From Actinacidiphila rubida (GTDB taxonomy: Bacteria > Actinomycetota > Actinomycetes > Streptomycetales > Streptomycetaceae): a stretch of 64,000 nt of DNA. This document shows positions 39,448 through 46,714 of the stretch, piece by piece. Where the stretch lies: positions 62,001-126,000 of the forward strand of contig NZ_FODD01000026.1 of assembly GCF_900110255.1 (NCBI RefSeq). The letters run 5' to 3'. The notes beneath the pieces are model-generated. The model worked only from the letters and a program-made list of their open reading frames with translations, was not told the DNA's origin and searched no databases. The position numbers and the translations under genes were made by a program. Within the stretch, counting starts at the first letter, position 1, and every line of letters starts with the position of its first letter.

Positions 39448-39960
39448 ATGACCACCGAGCACACCGAGCACATCGAACGCGCCGAACGCACCGAAGCCGT
39501 CGCCGTCACCGAAAGGGCCGAAGGCACCGAGAGCACCGGAGCAGCCCCCGTCCGCTTCGACACCAAGATCGCCGTCCTGCTGCGGGACGACCTGGCCCTC
39601 TGGCAGAAGCTGAACGCGACCGCGTTCCTGGTCAGTGGACTGGGCTCCACGCTGCCCGAGGTGATCGGCCGGCCCTACGAGGACGCCGACGGGACGCCGT
39701 ACCAGGCGATGTTCCGGCAGCCCGTGCTCGTCTTCGAGGGCTCGAAGGAGACGCTGCAACGGGCCCTGGACCGGACGCTGTCCCGGGCCCTGCCGCGCGC
39801 GGTGTTCACCGCGGACCTGTTCTCCACGGGCCACGACGCCGACAACCGGGCGGCGGTGAAGGCCGTTCCGCGCGCCGACCTCGATCTCGTCGGGCTGGCC
39901 GTGTACGGGCCGCGCAACGCCGTGGACAAGGTGCTCAAGGGCGCGCGGATGCACCCCTGA
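39448..39960 (+). CDS. DUF2000 family protein
   Basis: 170 aa. The first 30 residues are a charged Glu/Thr/Arg repeat (EHTEHIERAERTEA). The rest matches DUF2000 (KIAVLLRDDLALWQKLNATAFLVSG, PVLVFEGSKETLQ, LVGLAVYGPRNAVDKVLKGA), whose members resemble peptidyl-tRNA hydrolase II-like folds. Function is unknown. A tandem GGGAGTCGGGAGTCGG repeat lies upstream at about 39329-39370. ATG 39448 lacks a strong ribosome site. Confidence 0.78.
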   Translation: MTTEHTEHIERAERTEAVAVTERAEGTESTGAAPVRFDTKIAVLLRDDLALWQKLNATAFLVSGLGSTLPEVIGRPYEDADGTPYQAMFRQPVLVFEGSKETLQRALDRTLSRALPRAVFTADLFSTGHDADNRAAVKAVPRADLDLVGLAVYGPRNAVDKVLKGARMHP

Positions 39961-39983
39961 CGCCGTCGTGCCGCGGCGAGGCC

Positions 39984-40559
39984 TCAGACCTGGGTGCGGT
40001 GGAAGTTCATGTACGAGCGGGACGGTGTCGGGCCGCGCTGCCCCTGGTAGCGCGAGCCGTACTGCTGCGAGCCGTACGGGAACTCCGCCGGGGAGCTCAG
40101 CCGGAACAGGCACAGCTGCCCGATCTTCATCCCGGGCCACAGCTTGATCGGCAGCGTCGCGACGTTGGACAGCTCCAGGGTGACGTGCCCGGAGAAGCCC
40201 GGGTCGATGAACCCGGCCGTGGAGTGCGTGAGCAGGCCCAGCCGCCCCAGGCTCGACTTCCCCTCCAGGCGGGAGGCGATGTCGTCCGGCAGCGTGATGA
40301 CCTCGTACGTGGAGGCGAGCACGAACTCGCCCGGGTGCAGGATGAACGCGTCGTCGCCCTCGGGCTCCACCAGCCGCGTCAGGTCCGGCTGTTCCACCGC
40401 GGGGTCGATGTGCGGGTAGCGGTGGTTCTCGAACACCCGGAACAGCCGGTCCAGGCGCACGTCGATGCTGGACGGCTGCACCATGCCCGGCTCGAACGGG
40501 TCGACGCGCACGCGCCCGTTGTCGATCTCGGTCCGGATGTCCTTGTCTGAGAGAAGCAC
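39984..40559 (-). CDS. dcd: dCTP deaminase
   Basis: 191 aa, full length. It deaminates dCTP to dUTP for thymidylate synthesis. Motifs include [57 protein letters not shown] (catalytic Arg/Ser/Glu region) and a C-terminal [10 protein letters not shown]. It starts at GTG 40559 (M-LLSDKDI). It is a stand-alone core gene. Confidence 0.96.
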   Translation of the reverse strand: MLLSDKDIRTEIDNGRVRVDPFEPGMVQPSSIDVRLDRLFRVFENHRYPHIDPAVEQPDLTRLVEPEGDDAFILHPGEFVLASTYEVITLPDDIASRLEGKSSLGRLGLLTHSTAGFIDPGFSGHVTLELSNVATLPIKLWPGMKIGQLCLFRLSSPAEFPYGSQQYGSRYQGQRGPTPSRSYMNFHRTQV

Positions 40560-40611
40560 GCCCCCGAGACTAACGCCCCGAGCCGCACCCGACGGCCCGG
40601 GGCGCTCCGGC

Positions 40612-40779
40612 CTACTTCCCCTCGGACGTCGCGACCGGCACGGCATGCCGCAGCCGGGCGCACTTCGGGCACCTCAACAGCCGCCCGGGCCCCAGCCGAT
40701 CAGTCCCCAGGTGCTGCATCGGAAAAGAAGCCGTGCTGAACACGTGCCCTTCGACACAACGAACAACGGTGCGCTCCAT
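40612..40779 (-). CDS. Small zinc-ribbon-like protein
   Basis: 55 aa. [15 protein letters not shown] and [15 protein letters not shown] give a CxxxH..CxxC set that could bind zinc. The ATG at 40779 has GGAAGGGA 6 nt upstream. Similar small proteins occur next to tRNA-Gly in Streptomyces, but I know of no function. Confidence 0.7.
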   Translation of the reverse strand: MERTVVRCVEGHVFSTASFPMQHLGTDRLGPGRLLRCPKCARLRHAVPVATSEGK

Positions 40780-40973
40780 GAAGTCCCTTCCCCAACTCCG
40801 CGTGGCCGACAAACCCACACATTAGGGGATCCCCCAGGGGTCCCTCGGGACCACCACACCGCCCCCTCAACCTACCCCCACACCCCGTCCCCCCGCCCCC
40901 CGATCCCTCCCTCCCCCCGCCCGGAGGATGCGGTACAGTATCCGTGGAGCAGCCCCCTCAAGGGCCGTTTTCT

Positions 40974-41044
40974 GCGGATGTAGTTTAATGGTAGAACATG
41001 AGCTTCCCAAGCTCAGAGCGCGGGTTCGATTCCCGTCATCCGCT
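40974..41044 (+). tRNA. tRNA-Gly (anticodon CCC)
   Basis: 71-nt cloverleaf. The acceptor is GCGGATG/CATCCGC with discriminator T, the anticodon arm is TGAGC-TTCCCAA-GCTCA, and the T arm is CGGG-TTCGATT-CCCG. CCA is not encoded. The 3' end borders a region that looks like a decayed integration site. Confidence 0.95.
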
Positions 41045-41051
41045 CCATAAA

Positions 41052-41079
41052 GAAGCCCCAGGTCACAGACTTGGGGCTT
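41052..41079 (+). terminator. Terminator of tRNA-Gly
   Basis: AAGCCCCAGGTC pairs with GACTTGGGGCTT (one wobble), followed by TGTTGTTG. A T-rich terminator suits a tRNA gene. Confidence 0.8.
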
Positions 41080-41108
41080 TGTTGTTGTCCAGTCCAATTT
41101 CGTGACCG

Positions 41109-41127
41109 CGTGCCATTCGCGTGCCAT
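41109..41127 (+). repeat. Direct CGTGCCAT repeats beside tRNA-Gly
   Basis: CGTGCCAT at 41109-41116 and 41120-41127, 11 bp apart. Short direct repeats of this kind next to a tRNA 3' end resemble integrase arm-binding sites. No integrase gene remains. Confidence 0.4.
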
Positions 41128-41226
41128 AGCGCGCCCGCAAAACCCGGGCCCGGGCGTCGAATTACCGTGATTGACCGACGGGGGCTTGTCGGCCGCTCCA
41201 TTCTGGACCGACGCCTATACGCGACC

Positions 41227-41316
41227 CGAGCAGTACCCGCGGATGCGGGGAGCAGGGACGGAACTCCACTCCCGCCGGACGTTCTTCGGGCCCATCCCCG
41301 CGGGCGCGGGGAGCAG
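41227..41316 (-). CRISPR. Two-repeat type I-E CRISPR vestige
   Basis: Repeat at 41288-41316, whose complement begins CTGCTCCCCGCGCCCGCGGG, and a degenerate one at 41227-41255, separated by a 32-nt spacer (41256-41287). The 61-bp period and the CCCCGCG..CGCGGGG palindrome match type I-E arrays of Streptomyces. On the minus strand the second repeat decays at its 3' end, as expected of the leader-distal repeat. No cas genes are present in the window. The rest of 41128-41462 holds no gene that I can support. Confidence 0.65.
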
Positions 41317-41462
41317 CCCTTCCCGAACAGCCCCGCACTGTCGTCGATCACGGAATTCCCCGGTCTCGGCGAATTGGCCGTCACGTGATTCCCCACCCCA
41401 ACGGTGACGTCTCCCCATGGGGACGCCGGAGACGATGCGCGTCCGGTCGAGCCGAGCAGCCT

Positions 41463-41963
41463 TCACACGGTGAACATCGAGCCGTTCGTCACCACGTAGT
41501 GCTGACCCCCTCCGGCTGAACTGAGGAAGCGCCAGTCTTCCCATCCTTCACGTCCTGCCGGGAACACCTCCAAGGTCATGCCGGACGACAGCGTCAGCTG
41601 AAGGTCGAACTCGTCGCCGATGCTCACGGCGTCGACCACCGGCTCTTCGGCAGCGACAAGCTGCGCGACGGCAGCGGCGCGGTCATCGAATCGAGCAGTG
41701 CCGATCTCGTTCCCGGCAGCGAACTCAGCTGCGGCGCACGCTCCAGGAACATAGAGATCGCCCGCTTCGACCAACACCGCGGCGCCGCGGATGAGTCGCC
41801 ACCGGCATTGCAGGTGGACAGCCAGCTCGCGCACCATCTGCTCGCCGCGATGGTTCACCCACGGCACCTCATCGCCGAAGGTGAGCCAGACAAGCGTTGC
41901 AGCTCGGCCGATGGCAGTGAGGGGACGCCCCCACAGCTCACCCAGCGCAGCGCGGGCAACCAC
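41463..41963 (-). CDS. Hypothetical protein (DUF6188-like)
   Basis: 166 aa, cytosolic, no signal. The pattern of a conserved DRAAAVAQLVAAEEPVVDAV helix followed by FDLQLTLSSGMTLEVFPAGREGWEDWRF and a final GGGQHYVVTNGSM resembles DUF6188 beta proteins, which have no known function. The start is uncertain: GTG 41963 is the longest choice. GC content and codon use are lower than in neighbours, in keeping with acquired DNA. Confidence 0.55.
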   Translation of the reverse strand: MVARAALGELWGRPLTAIGRAATLVWLTFGDEVPWVNHRGEQMVRELAVHLQCRWRLIRGAAVLVEAGDLYVPGACAAAEFAAGNEIGTARFDDRAAAVAQLVAAEEPVVDAVSIGDEFDLQLTLSSGMTLEVFPAGREGWEDWRFLSSAGGGQHYVVTNGSMFTV

Positions 41964-42220
41964 GAGGCTCGACAGGGCGCTTCCCCCTTCTCTGATGCTG
42001 ACGTGGGTCCGACTGCACGCGCGGGCAGGGCGGCACCATCAGGAGAGCAGGATACGAAGCACCGTCTCGGGGACCTGGGGAATTACGTGCGAAGAAGGCA
42101 GCCCAGGTCATTACGCAGCGGAAGCGTGCCAGATCCCGCACGATCCACCTGGGCATGCCGCACGTGGGCGCACTCGCCCCTGCCGAAGCATCATGTGCCG
42201 CACGGTCCTACATTGGAGCA
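41964..42220. other. Intergenic region of the tRNA-Gly island
   Basis: 257 bp of less GC-rich sequence between the hypothetical gene and the antitoxin. No motif is seen beyond the antitoxin's ribosome-binding GGAG at 42216-42219. Confidence 0.4.
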
Positions 42221-42490
42221 ATGCCAGCGCAGCCCGAGATCACCCGGCGGGATCTGAGCAGCCGATCCAAAGAGATCATGGATGCCGTCCTGGGTGGGGA
42301 GTCCTTCATCGTCACGCGTGACGGGCGCCAGATCGGGGAGCTGATCCCGCTGCGCAGGGGCCGGCGGTTCGTCCCGCGGTCGGAGTTCGCCGCGATGTCC
42401 CGTACCGCGTCGAACGTCTCGCTGGAGGCGTTCCGGGCCGACCAGGACGCCACAGCCGAGCAGGAGACGGACGACCCCTGTGCCCGCTGA
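42221..42490 (+). CDS. Phd/YefM-type antitoxin
   Basis: 89 aa. ITRRDLSSRSKEIMDAVLGGESFIVTRDGRQIGELIPL is the DNA-binding half of Phd/YefM antitoxins. The C-terminal FRADQDATAEQETDDPCAR is the toxin-contacting tail. ATG 42221 is preceded by GGAG. Its usual partner, a PIN toxin, overlaps the 3' end but is broken, so this antitoxin is an orphan. Confidence 0.85.
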   Translation: MPAQPEITRRDLSSRSKEIMDAVLGGESFIVTRDGRQIGELIPLRRGRRFVPRSEFAAMSRTASNVSLEAFRADQDATAEQETDDPCAR

Positions 42491-42665
42491 GTACGCCCAG
42501 GGCCTGCTCGACGCCAACATCGTCATCCTGCGCAAGCACCTTGCCCCCTCGGAACTCCCCGCAGAAGTGGCGATCAGCACCATGACGTCGGCAGCGCTGT
42601 CATGCGCGGGGAGCAGTCCTTCGGCAGGACCTCCCGCAGTGCCGCGCGGTCCCAGCGGGCGATGA
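42480..42665 (+). pseudogene. Truncated PIN-domain toxin (vapC remnant)
   Basis: GTG 42480 overlaps the antitoxin by 11 bp. The first 41 residues (LLDANIVILRKHLAPSELP, then EVAISTMTSAALS) are a good VapC start with the first conserved Asp. After about 42600 the similarity stops and the frame continues into unrelated Pro/Ser-rich sequence to a stop at 42665. The remaining acidic residues of the active site are missing, so no activity is expected. The break falls at TGCGCGGGGAGCAG, the end sequence of the CRISPR repeat. Confidence 0.7.
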
Positions 42666-42727
42666 GGCGAGATCGTTCATCCGACGTCAAAACGATGCCT
42701 CCGGCGGGGGTCCTCAGGCTCCCCACC

Positions 42728-42946
42728 TCACGGGAGCCTTCTCATCACGCGCAGTCCCGCCCAGTATGCGAGGGTCGCAACCACGAAGCTGACGAGTGCC
42801 GCGACCACGTGGGCGTAGTCCGGAACCAGCTGTTTCGTCGTTTCAAGAGCTGGTGGGAGAGTGAAGAAGAACCCGGTCGTGGCAGCCAGCACGGCTCCCA
42901 GCTTGTCCTTGGTCCACCGTCCGTTCGGCGTAGAGGCGCTTGTCAC
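42728..42946 (-). CDS. Small two-helix membrane protein
   Basis: 72 aa from GTG 42946. Two hydrophobic helices (KLGAVLAATTGFFFTLPPAL and VVAALVSFVVATLAYWAGL) are separated by a short loop with a basic end (RVMRRLP). The size and layout resemble phage holins or other small phage/plasmid membrane proteins. No ribosome site is seen. ATAAAA upstream could act as a -10 for a leaderless message, and a longer start at 42982 is possible. Confidence 0.5.
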   Translation of the reverse strand: MTSASTPNGRWTKDKLGAVLAATTGFFFTLPPALETTKQLVPDYAHVVAALVSFVVATLAYWAGLRVMRRLP

Positions 42947-43195
42947 CCGATGTGTTTTATCGGGCGCCCTTGGGACGCGCAATGCCCTACAGCAGCGCCG
43001 CCGCCGGCAGCGAAGCGCATCCGCTCAGCCCGTTCTCCGGCGCCCGCGGCGCAGGCGGCGCGGTGGCAGTGGTGGGGGCGCGGTCGTATAACGGGGGGCA
43101 GGCCGCCCGGTCGGGCGCGGGGAGCCGTCGGCCGCGGCCGGGACGGCGGCGCACGGCCGCCGAAGCGGCGCCGCGCCAACGGAGGACCTGCTGCC

Positions 43196-43774
43196 ATGAG
43201 CGCCGACGCGACCACCTCGTACGCGCGGATGGAGCCGCGGCAGCGCCGGCGGCTGCTGCTGGGTGCGGTGCTGCGCGCGGTCGTCACCCCGGCTGTTCTG
43301 CTGGTCCTCTACTACACGCTGCCGCTGGACCACCCCCTGACGCCGGCGAAGGCCGGCTGGTTCGTGCTCGGCTTCCTGGTGTTCGCCGCCGCCGTCACCT
43401 GGCAGGTGTACTCCATCACCCGCTCCGCACACCCGCGCCTGCGCGCGATCGAGGCGCTCGTCGTGCTGGTGCCGGTCTTCCTGCTGATGTTCGCCGGGAC
43501 GTACTACCTGCTCGCCGCCGATCACCAGGGCTCCTTCACCCAGCCGCTGAGCCGCACCGACGCGCTCTACTTCACGGTCACCGTCTTCGCGACCGTCGGG
43601 TTCGGCGACATCGCCGCGAAGACCACGACCGCACGCGTCCTGGTGACGCTCCAGATGATCGCCGACCTGGTGCTGGTCGGCCTGGTCGCCAAGCTTCTCC
43701 TCGGCGCGGTGCAGGTTGCCGTCCACCGCGCCCCGCCGCCGACCCCGCCGGCAACCCCGCCGGAGGAACGGTGA
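43196..43774 (+). CDS. Two-TM potassium channel family protein
   Basis: 192 aa. About four hydrophobic segments are present, the last two forming a pore module with selectivity filter TVFATVGFGD near residue 128. An ion-channel-2 domain follows the order TM, pore loop, TM. The C-terminus is short and Pro-rich with no RCK domain, so gating by ligand is unlikely. ATG 43196 follows GGAGG. Tetrameric K+ conduction is inferred from the filter. Confidence 0.9.
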   Translation: MSADATTSYARMEPRQRRRLLLGAVLRAVVTPAVLLVLYYTLPLDHPLTPAKAGWFVLGFLVFAAAVTWQVYSITRSAHPRLRAIEALVVLVPVFLLMFAGTYYLLAADHQGSFTQPLSRTDALYFTVTVFATVGFGDIAAKTTTARVLVTLQMIADLVLVGLVAKLLLGAVQVAVHRAPPPTPPATPPEER

Positions 43775-44004
43775 CGCCTTTCCGAGGACCGGCAGGATGG
43801 CAGGCGGCCCCCTTGGCGGTCGCGGCCGCGCCCCGTGACGGGCCGGGTACCCCGGTCCGTCACCCCGGAAGGACCGGCCGGCTGGCATCCGATGAACGTC
43901 TTTGCTTCGCGAAATCGCAGGTCAGCGGCATGATGATGCTTGTCTCACGCGAATCTGTGTCCACGACCACGACGAACGGGACACCCATGGGCTCATACTG
44001 AGTC

Positions 44005-44226
44005 ATGACAAGGCCTGCTGCACCAAAGCGTCATTTGCCTACCAGCCCCTTCAAAGCCCCCGTCGAGCCAGTTCCCAAACACTTCGCCGCGGGGGACCAG
44101 GTCACGCACGACGTGTACGGTCTCGGCCGGGTGATCGGCATCGAGGACGGGGTCGCGGCGCTCGTGGATTTCGGCTCCGACCGACGGCGGATCCTGAGCC
44201 CGTACGCCAGGATGACCAAGCTGTAG
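44005..44226 (+). CDS. Small SH3/Tudor-like protein (CarD/UvrD C-terminal type)
   Basis: 73 aa. HFAAGDQVTHDVYGLGRVIGIE, then GVAALVDFGSDRRRI.SPYARMTKL form a small beta barrel like the Tudor end of UvrD/PcrA helicases and CarD-type RNA polymerase binders. It could bind RNA polymerase or another protein partner. Conserved small proteins of this type are common in Streptomyces. The start at ATG 44005 lacks a strong ribosome site. Confidence 0.7.
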   Translation: MTRPAAPKRHLPTSPFKAPVEPVPKHFAAGDQVTHDVYGLGRVIGIEDGVAALVDFGSDRRRILSPYARMTKL

Positions 44227-44281
44227 GACCCGCTCCGCCCCACCACTCCCCCACCAGGTCACTCCGGGGCCTGCCACGAAA

Positions 44282-44467
44282 GTGAGACCTCTCATCGATC
44301 TGACGTCGTTGTTCTCCGCTCAGGAAGGGCAGCCCCTGGCTGCCGCTTCCCCCTCGCCGCCTCCGACGACACACCCCTTCCAGGCCCCGGACTTCGGGGA
44401 GGACGAGACCTTCCTTCACCAGGAATCCGTCGGTGTCGGGGGCATGCCGGACGACTCCGACGTGTAG
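44282..44467 (+). CDS. Possible small protein, unrecognised
   Basis: 61 codons from GTG 44282 to TAG 44465-44467. The sequence (MRPLIDLTSLFSAQEGQPL, a Pro/Ser stretch, then PDFGEDETFLHQESVGVGG) has moderate third-position GC and no known domain. It might be a real small gene, or the tail of a lost one in the worn island. Confidence 0.3.
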   Translation: MRPLIDLTSLFSAQEGQPLAAASPSPPPTTHPFQAPDFGEDETFLHQESVGVGGMPDDSDV

Positions 44468-44499
44468 GCAAGGAGCTCCTGAGGAACACCCCGCGCTCT

Positions 44500-45747
44500 C
44501 TAGGACAGGAGGAGGGCGCGGTGCTGGACGGCAAGGTGGAGCAGGCCGGCCGCAGGGGACGACATACGGTGCTTCGGGAGGTCGGCGACGGTCTCCGCGG
44601 TCAGCGGAAGACCGGTGAGGGTGCCGCGTGAGCGGAGGCCCCCGACGACCTTTCCCTCGTCGTTCTGTTCCACGGCCCGCGCGAAGATCGTGTCGAAGGC
44701 GGCGGCGTCGAAGACGGCCACCGTCAGGATGCACACGGCCAGGTTCAGCGGCTCCAGGCCCATGCCCAGGCACCACACGCGGAGCGACCCGTCGGCGAGG
44801 GCCGATTCCATGTGGTCGTACGGAGGCTGGGAGTAGTCGACCTGGCTGCCCGCATCGCCTATGGCGTCGGGAGCGCCGAGGAACTCCTCGTTGTACTCGC
44901 GCATCAGTGTGCGCCACAGGTCCAGGTCCTCGCGGTGGGCCAACGGTGAGAGCGACGCGGGCTGGAACATCCCCGCGGGCAGCGGTCCGTAGGTGTCCTC
45001 CCCCGTCGCCACCTGCCCCTTTCCGCGCAGGAGGAGGAAGAACGTCCCCTCGCCGTCAGGGGTGCGGCGAACGGTCAGCGTCCCCACGGACGGCAGCACG
45101 ACGCGGCGGGTGAGCGACAGGGGGTCGTCCGCCATGAGCCGGCGCATCGGCGTCCGGCGCCAGGCGGGGGTGCGGTGGGGCGCGGCGCGCGTGGCATGGG
45201 CGAGCTCGTGGGCGACGGCCTCGTTCTGGTCGACGAGGTCGAAGTACCGGGCGCGGCTGAACGCCATCCGCGGTCCCCCCGTCGCGTGCCAGTCGGCGGC
45301 CACGAGCCGGAACGACGGGCGGTTCTCGAAGAGCGCCGGCCGTGCCAGCACCCCGAGCGCGGACGAGTAGGTCTCGTACCGCTGCCACTTCGACTCCCTG
45401 GGCAGGCCCCGCCGGGCGGCCCGCAGGATCGCGGGGTCCCCCGGCGGAGCGCCGGGCCGCCATTCGGCCGTGACGGACGACAGCGGGAGGGGAGCCGGCG
45501 GGCGCATCGACGGCTCCCACAGGAGCGAGGTGCCGCCGATGCGCTCCAGCCCGGCCCGCGCTGCCGTGTGCATGTCCGCCGCCGTCTCGCACAACTCGAC
45601 GTAGCGCTCGCGAAGATCGTCCCGCTCCTTGCGGAAGGCCGCGTGCGACTTCTCGACCGCGTCCTGGTCCAGCGCCCGCCACCCGTAGTAGGCGCCGCCA
45701 ACTCCCGTCGCTGCGCCCAGAATTGCCAGACCCATCTCCGCACTCAT
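44500..45747 (-). CDS. Membrane-anchored protein with NUDIX-like C-terminal domain
   Basis: 415 aa. One N-terminal helix (GLAILGAATGVGGAYYGWRAL) and a short coiled coil (residues 30-60) come before a middle region with GLPRESKWQRYETYSSALG. The C-terminal part reads DLWRTLMREYNEEFLGAPDA, then GLEPLNLAVCILTVAVFDAAAF. The REYNEEFLG helix resembles a NUDIX box lacking several of the usual acids, so catalysis is uncertain. ATG 45747 was chosen over GTG 45753 for spacing to GGGGG. The family is known from actinomycetes without function. Confidence 0.6.
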   Translation of the reverse strand: MSAEMGLAILGAATGVGGAYYGWRALDQDAVEKSHAAFRKERDDLRERYVELCETAADMHTAARAGLERIGGTSLLWEPSMRPPAPLPLSSVTAEWRPGAPPGDPAILRAARRGLPRESKWQRYETYSSALGVLARPALFENRPSFRLVAADWHATGGPRMAFSRARYFDLVDQNEAVAHELAHATRAAPHRTPAWRRTPMRRLMADDPLSLTRRVVLPSVGTLTVRRTPDGEGTFFLLLRGKGQVATGEDTYGPLPAGMFQPASLSPLAHREDLDLWRTLMREYNEEFLGAPDAIGDAGSQVDYSQPPYDHMESALADGSLRVWCLGMGLEPLNLAVCILTVAVFDAAAFDTIFARAVEQNDEGKVVGGLRSRGTLTGLPLTAETVADLPKHRMSSPAAGLLHLAVQHRALLLS

Positions 45748-45970
45748 GCGCACCCCCGGTCGGCGTTGGGACAGTTGCGTAGCCGCCTTACCCGGTCGGG
45801 CTCCGCGGCAATCAGCCGCCGCTCACACCGGGCCCGGCAGGGAGCGGACGCGGGGAGGGTTTCCGTGGCCGGGCTGCGCTCCGGCCGGCGCGGCTGGCAG
45901 GATGCGGACGTTCGGGACGACGCGCGGCGGCACGGCCGGCGATCGCCACGGCGGGGAGGGGGAGGACGGC

Positions 45971-46531
45971 ATGGCCGGAGGCACGGGGGCCGCTGACGCG
46001 GGAGCCGGCGACTCGGGGGCATCGCGGAGAGCGACGCGGCGGCGCATCATCGCGGTGACGGCCGTCCTGGTGGTGCTGCTCGGCGTCTGGCTGGGGCCGG
46101 CCGCGTGGCGGAAGGCCCGGGACTACTCCGAGGGGCCGGACGCGGCGGGGCGGTCGTGTGCGTGGCAGGTCGACGTACGGGCGGGCGATGCGGACCAGGC
46201 CGGACTCATCCGCTGCTATCTGCGCGCACTCGCCCATCACAGCCCGAGCGAACTGCGCGCGGTGGTCCCGTCCCGGGACGACGGCGGCCCGACCGGTTTC
46301 CCGACGTCCGACTTCGCCCACACGCACGACGCCAACAGCGGCACCGCGACGGCGACCGTCGTCGCCAACGACTCCGACAGCGCGGACGCCACCGTGCTGA
46401 TCCGGTACGCCGACCAGGCGCGGGACCAGCTGGAGATCCACCTGGCGAGTCCGTCCTCGCGAGCGTCCTGGCGGTTCTGGAACCTCGGCACCCCTCCGGA
46501 CGCCGCGAATCCCCCGCCCGCGGCGCGCTGA
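45971..46531 (+). CDS. Hypothetical single-pass membrane protein
   Basis: 186 aa. A basic cytoplasmic start (SRRATRRR) is followed by one membrane helix (IIAVTAVLVVLLGVWLGPAAW, about 27-47). The extracytoplasmic domain has two cysteines and an RYADQARDQLEIHLA end. The first half of this domain (LIRCYLRALAHHSPSELRAVVP) is helical. I do not recognise it. ATG 45971 follows GGGGGAGGAC. It is divergent from the NUDIX-like gene. Confidence 0.65.
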   Translation: MAGGTGAADAGAGDSGASRRATRRRIIAVTAVLVVLLGVWLGPAAWRKARDYSEGPDAAGRSCAWQVDVRAGDADQAGLIRCYLRALAHHSPSELRAVVPSRDDGGPTGFPTSDFAHTHDANSGTATATVVANDSDSADATVLIRYADQARDQLEIHLASPSSRASWRFWNLGTPPDAANPPPAAR

Positions 46532-46657
46532 CGGTGCGCCGCCGAGGCCTCTGACACCACGCAAATCCCCTTGGTGTTGCCGGGACTCGCAGCCCGCGCC
46601 GGTCAAGGTGGGGGGAACGCCTGACAGCGTCACAGCCAGGCCTGCACGGAAACAGAC

Positions 46658-46684
46658 GGACGGCCGTCGGCGCGGCGGCCGTCC
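46658..46684. terminator. Hairpin downstream of the FG-GAP gene
   Basis: GGACGGCCG at 46658-46666 pairs with CGGCCGTCC at 46676-46684. It lies past the stop of the minus-strand FG-GAP gene. Confidence 0.55.
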
Positions 46685-46714
46685 TGCTCCTCGGTGCCGC
46701 CTTCGCGGCGGCGG

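Noticed and set aside
40867-41127. 86-codon minus-strand open frame containing NRTRAL
   Set aside because: It is the antisense reading of tRNA-Gly(CCC) and its terminator, a well-known false gene.
41349-41377. Possible third CRISPR repeat one period beyond 41288-41316
   Set aside because: Only a few scattered bases of the stem agree. It cannot be told from chance.
43120-43145. Another GCGCGGGGAGC string resembling the CRISPR repeat
   Set aside because: Only the short GC-rich core matches, with no second arm or 61-bp partner.
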